From assembly GCA_002419145.1 (NCBI GenBank), contig DIFN01000047.1, forward strand, positions 306-18,655: a stretch of 18,350 bases of DNA, written 5' to 3'. The notes beneath the pieces are model-generated. The model was not told the origin of the DNA. It did not search any database and saw only the letters and a program-made list of their open reading frames with translations. Shown one piece after another: positions 7,885-14,793 of this stretch. Source of the DNA: Mageeibacillus sp. UBA5747. GTDB lineage: Bacteria > Bacillota > Clostridia > Saccharofermentanales > UBA5734. The stretch's first letter is position 1; each line of letters opens with the position of its first letter. Made by a program: the position numbers and the translations under genes.

Positions 7885-8240
7885 TGGTTCGGTTTCTGCC
7901 CTGAGGCTGCGCGCAATAAAAAGCGCTGTCCGCTACCGATATGTTGTTTTTCTACGCTGCGATCCTACGATGCCTAGCGGCGATCTTGGCCCTGACACCC
8001 CTGGTCCTGCTGGAGGAGTGAGCAGAAAGATTTCACTTGGATTTTACATATCATGAATCATTCCCTAACACTTATCCGTTATGATGAAAGCGTGGTCAGC
8101 CAATCAGCTGATCACACTCTCCTCTTTTTTATATAGAGACCCATGCGAAGATCCCCAGCGAACAGATGCGAGGGGAATTTTTGTAGTGGGTGCCACCCAG
8201 GGCAATTATATAAATATGATACAATTAAGTTTTAATGTGG
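7885..8240. other. Intergenic stretch without a supported gene
   Basis: No open frame here looks like a protein. A 10-bp perfect palindrome (ATCAGCTGAT) lies at 8103-8112. A possible weak rho-independent terminator for the upstream operon lies at 8152-8182. There TCCCC pairs with GGGGA across a 16-nt loop and is followed by ATTTTTG; the stem is short, so termination is uncertain. Confidence 0.5.
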
Positions 8241-8246
8241 TATAAT
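8238..8246 (+). promoter_or_regulatory. Extended -10 promoter for the DUF3006-like gene
   Basis: TGGTATAAT contains a perfect consensus -10 hexamer (TATAAT, 8241-8246) preceded by TG at the extended -10 position. The -35 region at normal spacing (GATACA) is poor, which is usual for extended -10 promoters. Transcription would begin near 8253, leaving a leader of about 175 nt before the likely ATG at 8429. Confidence 0.6.
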
Positions 8247-8252
8247 GTAAAT

Positions 8253-8425
8253 GTATCCTTGGTTATACGAGCGAGATCCTCTCACCAAAGGGTACAATCG
8301 ATCGAAAGATCAGGGACCGTGAACCTTGAAAGATGGAAATAGATTTGATCAAACTCAGGATAGAACTGTCTGGCAGTTTGAGTTTCGTAATGAATCCAGC
8401 GACCAAGGAAAGCGGTAAGGAGCTA
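8253..8425 (+). ncRNA. Long structured 5' leader, candidate riboswitch or cis-regulatory RNA
   Basis: Two structures are visible. GATC-GAAA-GATC at about 8302-8313 is a hairpin with a GNRA tetraloop, preceded by AAAGGGTACAATC and followed by AGGGACCGTGAACC. Further on, AAACTCA pairs perfectly with TGAGTTT (about 8352-8386). That stem encloses a second hairpin, AACTG-TCTGG-CAGTT, with a one-sided GGATAG bulge. The first part recalls the layout of the c-di-GMP-I (GEMM) aptamer (GGCAAA, GAAA tetraloop, GGGACGCAAAGC), but several invariant positions differ, so this may be another class. The leader ends at a strong SD (TAAGGAG, 8416-8422). Confidence 0.35.
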
Positions 8426-8428
8426 AAA

Positions 8429-8656
8429 ATGGTTAGAGTAGAAGGTTTTATTGATCACTTCGAAAATGATCTGGCCTTTCTTTCAAAGTTGGACTACACA
8501 TTTTCCATCGTTTCCCGCCGCGATTTGCCTTTGAATGCCCGAAAAGGCGACTTCATCGTCAAGGCCAATGATAAATATCCATTCGCCATCAATCGAAAAA
8601 TCACTGAGTTGAGTCACCGAGAAATCTGTCGTTTGAACGATCACTATTTTGGTTGA
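8429..8656 (+). CDS. Small DUF3006-like protein
   Basis: The 75-residue product begins MVRVEGFIDHFENDLAFL and contains DLPLNARKGDFIV. Together these match the pattern of DUF3006 (PF11213), a short family of the form 'v.DR.E...Avl ... lP..akeGD.i', which often sits near metallo-beta-lactamase or envelope genes. The ATG at 8429 is preferred because TAAGGAG lies 7 nt upstream. The frame is open back to an ATG at 8333, but the extra 32 residues have no family match and overlap a stem-loop in the leader. There is no signal peptide or membrane segment. Function is unknown. Confidence 0.6.
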   Translation: MVRVEGFIDHFENDLAFLSKLDYTFSIVSRRDLPLNARKGDFIVKANDKYPFAINRKITELSHREICRLNDHYFG

Positions 8657-8659
8657 CAT

Positions 8660-9116
8660 CAATTCTTGTGGGTTCTTTTATGGAGTCTGAAGTTCGAAGG
8701 ACGACAGGTGGGCGCAAAACGATCCTGCTGCCCCAGGACGATGATGATTTTCCTGCGACTCAACAAAAAGATGCTAACGTTGGCCAGGCCGTAGGCAAAC
8801 TGGCTGAAAGCGATGAGCAAAAAGGATGTCCAGATCTTGATCGATCTCACGGTGCAGGTGCAAAATCTCCACAAAAGCCCGGGAGAAAAGAGCAAGCAGT
8901 AGACGTTCTGGCGACAATGAAATCCGCGGCTTAGAAAAATGAGCACAGGCGTCAGGGCGAGGGATGGCCAAAATCATGCTTATTTTTCAAAGATCAAGAA
9001 CTGGAGCAAATAAACAACCAGGAACCCATACCATAAGGCAGGCACAAGGTCTGTGGAGAAAAGATCTCTCCAAGAAGTCTATCGCCGCGATGCCACGCAA
9101 TCCTAAAAGTTAGTTG
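8660..9116 (-). pseudogene. Possible remnant of a minus-strand membrane-protein gene
   Basis: Downstream of the chain-length protein, on the same strand, the reading frames show hydrophobic runs such as ALWYGFLVVYLLQFLIF (near 9000-9040) and TSFLLIAFSQFAYGLANVSIFLL (near 8770-8840). Stops and frame changes separate them. This pattern could be a decayed membrane protein of the polysaccharide locus, or chance. No family is recognisable. Confidence 0.2.
8680..8934 (+). CDS. Doubtful small ORF after the DUF3006-like gene
   Basis: An open frame of 84 codons begins MESEVRRTTGGRKTILL and is charged and low in hydrophobic residues. The frame also opens at a TTG (8653) that overlaps the preceding stop by 4 nt, which would fit a coupled gene, but I see no ribosome binding site and no known family. 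On the opposite strand the same DNA has an open frame with a hydrophobic segment. It may equally be decayed sequence. Confidence 0.2.
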   Translation: MESEVRRTTGGRKTILLPQDDDDFPATQQKDANVGQAVGKLAESDEQKGCPDLDRSHGAGAKSPQKPGRKEQAVDVLATMKSAA

Positions 9117-10163
9117 TCATCGGGCAGGTTGGGTCCACCACTTTTTGAAAATGGCCAGGAATAGTCCAAGCATCAGACCCAGGACAGCGCCGATGGCCAA
9201 GTTGAGCAGATGGTTCGGTGAGACAGGCTCTTGTGGATAGGCGGGCTGTGACAATGTGATCAAATTACCGGCAAACACATCGAGCTGGTCGCCCAGCCAT
9301 TCACTCTGGGCAGGCGTACCAATTTTCTCATCATAGAGCGCCTGCTCTTGCTGGAGCTGCTGCTGTTTGTCCAATAGGCTGGCATATGCTTGCTTCAGTT
9401 CAAGCAGCTTGTTCTGGTTCTGGGTGATTTCCATTTGCAGAAGGTAGTAGCTATCGACGAGATACACCTCCTCATAGGTTTTGTCCGACTCGGCTGCAGT
9501 ACCATCCACAGCAGGATCCAGTGCGTTGGAAGCTGGCAACAGGATCGATGTCACTGCAAATGTCGGTTTCAGGTTGGCAAGGGTCTGGTTTTGTGCTGCC
9601 AGAACAGACTCGAGCTGTGAAATCTGGTCCTCCAGAAGCGCTAGATTCGTCTCCTGGTTACTGATAAAAAAGTCCAGGGCGTTCTTTTTAAAAATGATCC
9701 GGACATTCTCGCCAAATAGCCGGGTCAGATCCTGATTAAGATCGAAAGTAACTTGCGGGTCATATGTCGCTGTAACGATCTCCACAAGATTAGAGTCTGT
9801 CGAGGATTTGACGGTGATGCTGGATTTGAGGTCAGAATCAGAGAGGCTGTACTGGCCCTGAGACTGGATCGCAGCGACCAAGTCATCACTGGTGGCAAAC
9901 TGCAGGTAGTCGTTGATGTTCTGGGACGGAAATTTGTAGACGCCGTATTCGGTGGTGACGGATTCGGGCATTTGAAACAAAAGGGATGTTGTTGCTTCAT
10001 ACGTGGGGTTGACGATGAGGAACGAATAGACTGCTGAGAGAAGAATCGAGATTATCAGAACGATGCTGACAAGCACCCGATCCTGCCAGATCGTCAGGAT
10101 CAATTCCTTTAAATCAATTTCATCTTCATCCATTGACGCTAACTGTGTGCCGTTACTGTCCAT
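9117..10163 (-). CDS. Wzz-type polysaccharide chain-length determinant / co-polymerase protein
   Basis: Proteins of this class sit in the cytoplasmic membrane and control export or chain length of surface polysaccharides. The 348-residue product has the typical layout. A short cytoplasmic start contains EIDLKELILTIW. Transmembrane segment 1 lies at about residues 29-51, followed by the PTYEATTSLLF motif of the Wzz domain (PF02706). A large extracytoplasmic part has coiled-coil segments near 165-200 and 245-280. A proline-rich PAYPQEPVSPNH then leads into transmembrane segment 2 (about 320-340) and a short basic tail. There is no tyrosine-kinase domain, so it would need a separate kinase if one is used. 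GGAG lies 7 nt before the ATG. It follows the secreted-protein gene by 69 bp and is probably co-transcribed with it. No glycosyltransferase, flippase or polymerase is in the window. Confidence 0.85.
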   Translation of the reverse strand: MDSNGTQLASMDEDEIDLKELILTIWQDRVLVSIVLIISILLSAVYSFLIVNPTYEATTSLLFQMPESVTTEYGVYKFPSQNINDYLQFATSDDLVAAIQSQGQYSLSDSDLKSSITVKSSTDSNLVEIVTATYDPQVTFDLNQDLTRLFGENVRIIFKKNALDFFISNQETNLALLEDQISQLESVLAAQNQTLANLKPTFAVTSILLPASNALDPAVDGTAAESDKTYEEVYLVDSYYLLQMEITQNQNKLLELKQAYASLLDKQQQLQQEQALYDEKIGTPAQSEWLGDQLDVFAGNLITLSQPAYPQEPVSPNHLLNLAIGAVLGLMLGLFLAIFKKWWTQPAR

Positions 10164-10232
10164 AACTGTGCTCCATTCTTGCCAGAGGGTAGAGTGATTT
10201 TGAGTTTTTCAAGTTTACCATAGCGCATCCGT

Positions 10233-11435
10233 CTAATCAATAAAGCCATACACGGCAGGCAGGTTATTATTCTCGAAGCGCAGATAAGGCACGCCCTCGA
10301 TGATGATGCGTTCACTGGCGAGCAAGGCCACGGCGCCGGACGAATCGATGCAAACGATGCCCAAACCAGTCACATCTCTGATCGTATCTGGAATGGGCAG
10401 CAGGACCGGGATATTAGCCCGGATGTTGCCAGGATCGATCGTACTGGTCACCTGGCTGCGGTCGCGCCAGGTGACGCGGCTCATCAGAGAGAGCGACTGG
10501 GTGTCACAAAGGGTGTGACCAGCAGCTTGCAAGGCACGCTCTGCCTCAGCCACGATGGCACGCTGAGCGGGATCATCGTTCACAGAACTCGCATCGAGCC
10601 AGAATTCAACATAGGTCACATCAGCCATCCACTGCTCTGGTATCGAGGCGAAGTAGCTAAGATCCTCGGTGCGGACACCGGTCGCCGAATGAAGGATCGT
10701 AATTGGGTCGCGTTTGGCAGAGGCAAGCGCAGATGAAGGTCGTTCGACCGCAGTCTCAGCGATCAGGTCATCCTGAAATATCGGATCTTCATCAGCGGGC
10801 GGATCTTCCGGTTGCGGATCTTCATTTACGGGGGCCGCAATTGCTATGGTCACGGAGCCTGTGGTGAATGGATGATAAGTCGTGACGACGAGTACGTAAG
10901 TGGTTTCGGCTGTTAGGGTGTACTCCAGCTCCGGGTACATACCATAATCACCTGATGTATGGATTCCGGTATCATTGACGGCCAAGACGTTCTCTATTGG
11001 ATTTTGAGAATCAAATGCGTCCTGATAGAGCCAGAACATCAGGTCATGGTCGCGGTCATCAGTTTCGGAGCCATTGACACTATAATCGAGGGTTTCCGAT
11101 CCAACCGTGAAGGTATATGTGCCAGTCAGATCAGGCATCACTTCGAGTTCAGCATAGTAGAAATCTCCATTGAGCAAAGCAGGTCGTACTGATTCGTTTG
11201 CGGTTATGATTTCACTGGTGAAAAATGTAGCATCGGCTTCAAATTCATAGAGCTCATCCACATCAATAGGATAGAGAGGCCGCAGATAAATATTCGGGCT
11301 TGCCAAGGTGACGCTGATGGGTTGATCGAGGGGATCTGCCATGGCTGAGACGGTGGCGACAGGGATGATTATCGAGATAATCAGGGTGGTGATGGTGAAG
11401 AATGGCAACAGGAACTTACGACGTAGATGCATCAT
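10233..11435 (-). CDS. Secreted protein with PPC-like domain, function unknown
   Basis: The 400-residue product starts MMHLRRKFLLPFF, followed by a hydrophobic stretch and VSAMA, a standard Sec signal peptide with likely cleavage near residue 35. Residues from about 90 to 195 (YYAELEVMPDLTGTYTFTVG, DHDLMFWLYQD, PELEYTLTAETTYVLVVTTY) look like a PPC-type beta-sandwich seen in secreted proteins. An acidic Pro/Glu/Asp linker follows (EDPQPEDPPADEDP). The C-terminal part is unassigned and has no anchor. The start at 11435 is preferred because GGAGG lies 6 nt upstream and because the longer in-frame ATG at 11486 falls inside the promoter. Co-directional with the Wzz-like gene, which suggests a surface or exopolysaccharide role. 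Confidence 0.75.
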   Translation of the reverse strand: MMHLRRKFLLPFFTITTLIISIIIPVATVSAMADPLDQPISVTLASPNIYLRPLYPIDVDELYEFEADATFFTSEIITANESVRPALLNGDFYYAELEVMPDLTGTYTFTVGSETLDYSVNGSETDDRDHDLMFWLYQDAFDSQNPIENVLAVNDTGIHTSGDYGMYPELEYTLTAETTYVLVVTTYHPFTTGSVTIAIAAPVNEDPQPEDPPADEDPIFQDDLIAETAVERPSSALASAKRDPITILHSATGVRTEDLSYFASIPEQWMADVTYVEFWLDASSVNDDPAQRAIVAEAERALQAAGHTLCDTQSLSLMSRVTWRDRSQVTSTIDPGNIRANIPVLLPIPDTIRDVTGLGIVCIDSSGAVALLASERIIIEGVPYLRFENNNLPAVYGFID

Positions 11436-11475
11436 AACCAGCCTCCAGATGATATGAAATAAGTGATATGATTTG

Positions 11476-11504
11476 ATGATAAGCATCTATTTTTCACCAT
11501 TCAA
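11476..11504 (-). promoter_or_regulatory. Sigma-A-type promoter for the secreted-protein/Wzz-like pair
   Basis: On the minus strand, TTGAAT (11504-11499) and TATCAT (11481-11476) are separated by exactly 17 bp. Transcription would start near 11469, about 34 nt ahead of the chosen ATG. The surrounding DNA is clearly AT-rich. Confidence 0.6.
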
Positions 11505-11559
11505 TCGGTTAAATTCGAATTGGAATAATTAATATTTTTTTATGACATAATTCATATCC

Positions 11560-11802
11560 TCATAAATCTGGCACCTCAAGCCAACCTCTCACACTCCGGG
11601 CGGTGGCGATGAGGGCAGTAGCGATTTCGGTCTGGTGGGGAGGAGGGCGGGTGGGCGAGCGGATGATGGTTACGGGCAGGCCTGGGTGGCAGGGATTCTT
11701 GGAGCAAGGTTTCGAGGGTGTACCCTGGATCCCCAGATCGGTGTAGGGAGGCGGATCGAAGCCTATTAGGGTGTATTTCTTGGACAGATTATGGTCCTGC
11801 CT
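11560..11802 (-). pseudogene. Open 81-codon stretch after the small IS-linked ORF; possible truncated gene end
   Basis: On the minus strand this DNA is open for 81 codons in the same frame as the 68-residue ORF that ends at the TAG at 11803-11805, and it stops at the TGA at 11560-11562. The reading is proline-rich (FDPPPYTDLG, RSPTRPPPHQTEIATALIATA) and the DNA is GC-rich, unlike the IS beside it. It could be the 3' end of a host gene cut by the insertion sequence, or non-coding DNA. No family is recognised. Confidence 0.25.
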
Positions 11803-12009
11803 CTACTTTATTTCAGCATAGGTCAGGCCGCTTCTCTCAACCGCTTTGATCCGTTCGTTCCTTTGAATCGATCGCCGCTTGGACTCGAGATCTTCTAGGG
11901 CCTTGGCTGTGTCATCATATCGGGCCTTGGCCTTTGCGAAGTTTCTTTTTGGTTGATCAATCTTTTCATCAATCAATATCGTCTTCCTCGGACGCGTCAT
12001 CTTCTTCAT
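11803..12009 (-). CDS. Small coiled-coil protein overlapping the transposase gene end
   Basis: The 68-residue product (MKKMTRPRKTILIDEKIDQ...) is basic and strongly helical, with a heptad-rich centre (KAKARYDDTAKALEDLESKRR). It ends in ERSGLTYAEIK, which resembles the 'SGxSxEEI' tails of small accessory proteins. It begins 41 nt before the transposase stop in another frame, with AAAGGA upstream, so coupled translation with the transposase is likely. The GC content changes just beyond its stop, which suggests it lies inside the insertion sequence. Function unknown; an accessory or regulatory role in transposition is an inference. Confidence 0.5.
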   Translation of the reverse strand: MKKMTRPRKTILIDEKIDQPKRNFAKAKARYDDTAKALEDLESKRRSIQRNERIKAVERSGLTYAEIK

Positions 12010-13723
12010 CCTTTTCCAGCATAGCAGCCTCTTTCAACTGCTCACCAAGTCTGGTTGCTCTTGTTTTGATATGGTTTTCGTCCACTCCAAAGGCTTTCAG
12101 TATGGTTTTCTGGGTTGCGGTTACGGCATGATCAAGCCGGTATACGTTATCCATCTGTCGGACCATCTCGATTTTTTCCAGTTCTTTCAGCGCAGCCGGC
12201 ACGGTCATGCAATGAGGCTTCTTGGCCATTTCCTTCATCATGGCCTTCAATTGTGTGTAAATCTTGCACCGCACAATCAACGCCACAAATTCAATCAAAA
12301 TCTTCGCAGCGGTAGACTCGTTACCTGCTACCCGCAGACTCTTGTCGCCAAGATAGGATTTGTCTCCCCGGAACAATTTCTCTGATGCATCTCTGCTCTT
12401 ATAGAGGGACAGAGCTTCTGCAGCCGTCATCTTTTTGGATGTGACAATCACAAAATAGCCGCAAAGATCCAGCTCCTTTTCGATGACTTCGGTCTTTTCT
12501 TGCGCATACAGAAATTTTTTCGTTCCGTCATCCTTTTCGTGCGTAAAAATCTCAAAATACCAGTGGTAGGCGTCTCCGAACGTGATTGGACTTCCTTCCT
12601 GATTTTTCAGAAACTCTGTCATTTTCTGAATCTTATCTTCCAGCAATTCGCGCTCAGCACTTTCCTTTTCCACTTGGTGGTAGATATGAAAATACCGGTC
12701 TTTCTCATCATCCGCATAAAGCTTCTCTTGAATGGTCTTCCCGTACGCCTGATATTCAGGAATCACACAGGACCTCTTTTTCTCAAAGCTCCCCTTATGC
12801 TTGAGAATGATCTTTTCTACGAAAGAAGTCATCCCTTTGACCATGATCACAAAATCATACTGGCAAGCGTCCATATACTGAATAGTTGTCTTGCTGAAAT
12901 AGCCGCGATCAAGAATCAATCCGATCTTCTTGTAGCCGAATCCTTTTGCCTTCTCCAGCATGAATTGCAACTGGGACACATCGACGATGCTGCCGGGATA
13001 TGTTTCATAAAACAGCGGCTCTTTGTTATCGACATCATAGGCAATCGAATAGTTGAATACAGGGGTGCCCTGGTCACCCTTGGGATGGCCAAATTCAACC
13101 ATTTCGATGTCGCCGGCCTGACAATTCTTATTCGTTGAATCGTAGGATAGATAGATCTGCTCCTGGTGATTCCGGGACGCATTCCATCGATTGAGAAAAG
13201 CCACTTTGTCATCACTTGTGACGGATGCCAGAAACCTGGATACCGTGGAGTCGCTGTAGATCTTCATGCCCTCAGTCATCAGCGGATGATTGTACGCGTA
13301 ATCTGGATAGTACTGTCCGGCATTTTTTTCACAAATGATGGCATAGGCTGCAAGATCGAGAAACAGCCCGACGCCTTGGTTGTCCCAGATATCAGAAAGG
13401 ATTTCAGGAAGGTTGTATTCTTCCATGATCTTTCGAATGATGAGATACGCCCCAATTTGCAGGCAGCTGCTGCGATTGGAACGATTCCGTTCATCGGGCA
13501 GGGCCACCTCTGGAAAATACTTCACAAAATTCTGGTTTGGCTGCATCATCGCCGGATCAACCTTGGACTGCTTGCCAATGGTTGTTCGCAGGGGTACGTT
13601 ATATCTTTTTTCGGGGAGGTACCTACGGGCGTACGTGTACTCGATATAGGTGGTATCGCCACGACTGTTCACAGTAATTCTGCCTGTGTCTTCGGGAATT
13701 TTCACGAGAAAGCCGTAGTACAT
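11969..13723 (-). CDS. IS1634-family (IS4-superfamily) DDE transposase
   Basis: The 584-residue product is full-length for this family and has no frameshift. The three acidic catalytic positions are present: Asp195 in LSYDSTNKN, Asp272 in LILDRGYFS, and Glu448 in YKSRDASEKLFRGDKS. The last is the YREK-like motif of IS4-type enzymes, and a long insertion domain precedes it. It catalyses cut-and-paste movement of its own element. The C-terminus is extremely acidic (EKDEEDDASEEDDID). The start at 13723 has AAGGG about 5 nt upstream. The element is likely to be active or recently active, since nothing is broken. Weaker alternatives are other IS4-superfamily branches. Confidence 0.9.
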   Translation of the reverse strand: MYYGFLVKIPEDTGRITVNSRGDTTYIEYTYARRYLPEKRYNVPLRTTIGKQSKVDPAMMQPNQNFVKYFPEVALPDERNRSNRSSCLQIGAYLIIRKIMEEYNLPEILSDIWDNQGVGLFLDLAAYAIICEKNAGQYYPDYAYNHPLMTEGMKIYSDSTVSRFLASVTSDDKVAFLNRWNASRNHQEQIYLSYDSTNKNCQAGDIEMVEFGHPKGDQGTPVFNYSIAYDVDNKEPLFYETYPGSIVDVSQLQFMLEKAKGFGYKKIGLILDRGYFSKTTIQYMDACQYDFVIMVKGMTSFVEKIILKHKGSFEKKRSCVIPEYQAYGKTIQEKLYADDEKDRYFHIYHQVEKESAERELLEDKIQKMTEFLKNQEGSPITFGDAYHWYFEIFTHEKDDGTKKFLYAQEKTEVIEKELDLCGYFVIVTSKKMTAAEALSLYKSRDASEKLFRGDKSYLGDKSLRVAGNESTAAKILIEFVALIVRCKIYTQLKAMMKEMAKKPHCMTVPAALKELEKIEMVRQMDNVYRLDHAVTATQKTILKAFGVDENHIKTRATRLGEQLKEAAMLEKDEEDDASEEDDID

Positions 13724-13759
13724 ATAGCCCTTAATTGAGTATGATTTCCTACTTATTTT

Positions 13760-13788
13760 ATAGTATCATAAAACCCGGATTCCTGCAA
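13760..13788 (-). promoter_or_regulatory. Transposase promoter with the -35 inside a hairpin loop
   Basis: On the minus strand, TTGCAG (13788-13783) and TACTAT (13765-13760) are 17 bp apart, giving a start near 13753, 30 nt before the transposase ATG. The -35 hexamer lies in the loop between the arms of the inverted repeat at 13772-13803. Confidence 0.5.
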
Positions 13789-13827
13789 CAGAATATCCGG
13801 GTTCTATGCGCTGTTTCCGGGTTTTAT
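13768..13827. repeat. Inverted repeat with two alternative partners upstream of the transposase
   Basis: AACCCGGAT (13772-13780) pairs perfectly with ATCCGGGTT (13795-13803) around a 14-nt loop. A slightly shifted 12-bp arm, ATAAAACCCGGA (13768-13779), pairs perfectly with TCCGGGTTTTAT (13816-13827). The two pairings exclude each other. Such structures upstream of transposase genes can block read-through from outside or mark IS ends. Confidence 0.7.
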
Positions 13828-13975
13828 CGAGGTTTCCCTATGTGTCATTTTACGTCGAGTAGGAGATCATATGGGAAGTTCACAATAAAAGCAGGCTCAA
13901 AATACTGGAATTATTGAATTTTTTGCTATATCATTGCGACTATTTCAGGAAATGCAGGTCGAATGGCAATGAAGG

Positions 13976-14084
13976 GGTGCCAGGTCACTCTTTCTCAAAT
14001 TGTTCATCCTCCCTGCCGCGGCCTTACTCTCCCAGCTGCTTTTTACACTTCCCCTTCTAATTTCCGGTCTGGTGACCTGGCACC
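13976..14084. mobile_element. 109-bp MITE/REPIN-like element with perfect 13-bp inverted ends
   Basis: GGTGCCAGGTCAC (13976-13988) and GTGACCTGGCACC (14072-14084) are perfect inverted repeats flanking 83 bp that encode nothing recognisable. The size and non-coding interior fit a miniature inverted-repeat element or a REP doublet mobilised in trans. Only one copy is in this window, and I see no obvious target duplication. Confidence 0.55.
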
Positions 14085-14232
14085 GATCTAGACAAAGCAA
14101 CGAAAGAATAATAGAGTTATTATAAAGGTCTATTTTCAAACATATTTCTCTATTTCATTTCTTTATCCCAATGTTTTATAACAGAGATCATTGAACCTGC
14201 TTAGAACAGAAACCGGCAAAAGGAGTCGCACC

Positions 14233-14793
14233 ATGTCCAGAGGTAAAAAGGTCATCAAACCAGCTATGACAAAACGAGAAGCTAGACGATCGATCAAGGA
14301 ACTCTACTGGGCTGATCAAATTGAAACTTACAGGAATAGTGGTCAATCAGCCATTCAATGGTGCCAGGAAAATAATGTCAATATCCATACGATGACTTCC
14401 TGGATCACCAAACTCAACATGCAGCAGAGAAAGTCGCGCAACAGAGTCGATGATGAGGCGCTTGTCGATCAACCTCAATCCTCTGGTCAACAGGGCGATA
14501 GACCGAATGATGCACGGATCGATGATGCCGGCTTGATAGATGCGGTAGCCATCGACGCGAGCGTGACTCCCCCGCCACAGCAGCTAGTAATGTGCGATGA
14601 CCAGCCTCGCTCACACTCCGTGGTGTCGCAGGCACAGCCGTCGATGAACACCCCGGTTTCACTGGCCAACACCGATCGACAGAAGCTCGTGATCCAGCAT
14701 GATGGGATCACTATCTCAGCAGAACCAGGCTATAAAAAAGACAAAATGATGGCGTTGCTTCAGGTTCTCCTCAATTCACCGGATCAAAACTAA
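14233..14793 (+). CDS. IS66 TnpA-like DNA-binding protein, without tnpB/tnpC
   Basis: The 186-residue product has a helix-turn-helix region at about residues 25-65 (LYWADQIETYRNSGQSAIQWCQENNVNIHTMTSWITKL). This matches the TnpA/OrfA accessory proteins of IS66 elements, whose pattern is 'W...I..w..SG.S...FC.e..v...t...W..kL'. A polar, Gln/Asp-rich middle follows, then a second family-typical block, KLVIQHDGITISAEPGYKKDKMMALLQVL, near the end. The start at 14233 is chosen for AAAAGGAG 7 nt upstream. In IS66 elements tnpB and the DDE transposase tnpC follow. Here neither is present, and the next gene is a serine recombinase on the same strand. It may be a DNA-binding partner or directionality factor for that recombinase (inference), or a leftover from an IS66 insertion. 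Confidence 0.75.
   Translation: MSRGKKVIKPAMTKREARRSIKELYWADQIETYRNSGQSAIQWCQENNVNIHTMTSWITKLNMQQRKSRNRVDDEALVDQPQSSGQQGDRPNDARIDDAGLIDAVAIDASVTPPPQQLVMCDDQPRSHSVVSQAQPSMNTPVSLANTDRQKLVIQHDGITISAEPGYKKDKMMALLQVLLNSPDQN

Larger units (their letters stand above)
11803..13803 (-). mobile_element. IS1634-type insertion sequence (ends not resolved)
   Basis: The span is a minimum estimate: transposase gene, overlapping small ORF and the upstream promoter/hairpin. I could not find matching terminal inverted repeats or a target duplication by eye, so the true ends may lie up to about 100 bp further out. Confidence 0.55.

Noticed and set aside
8253..8340. Firm call of a c-di-GMP-I riboswitch
   Set aside because: The GAAA-capped stem and GGGAC are suggestive, but the conserved GGCAAA and GACGCAAAGC stretches are altered, so only an unnamed structured leader is claimed.
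12500..13738. Plus-strand frames of 190-212 codons opposite the transposase
   Set aside because: Antisense to an intact DDE transposase; no independent start signals or family match.
11803..13950. Terminal inverted repeats of the IS1634-type element
   Set aside because: I compared the sequence beyond both gene ends by eye and found no convincing matching pair, so no ends or target duplication are claimed.
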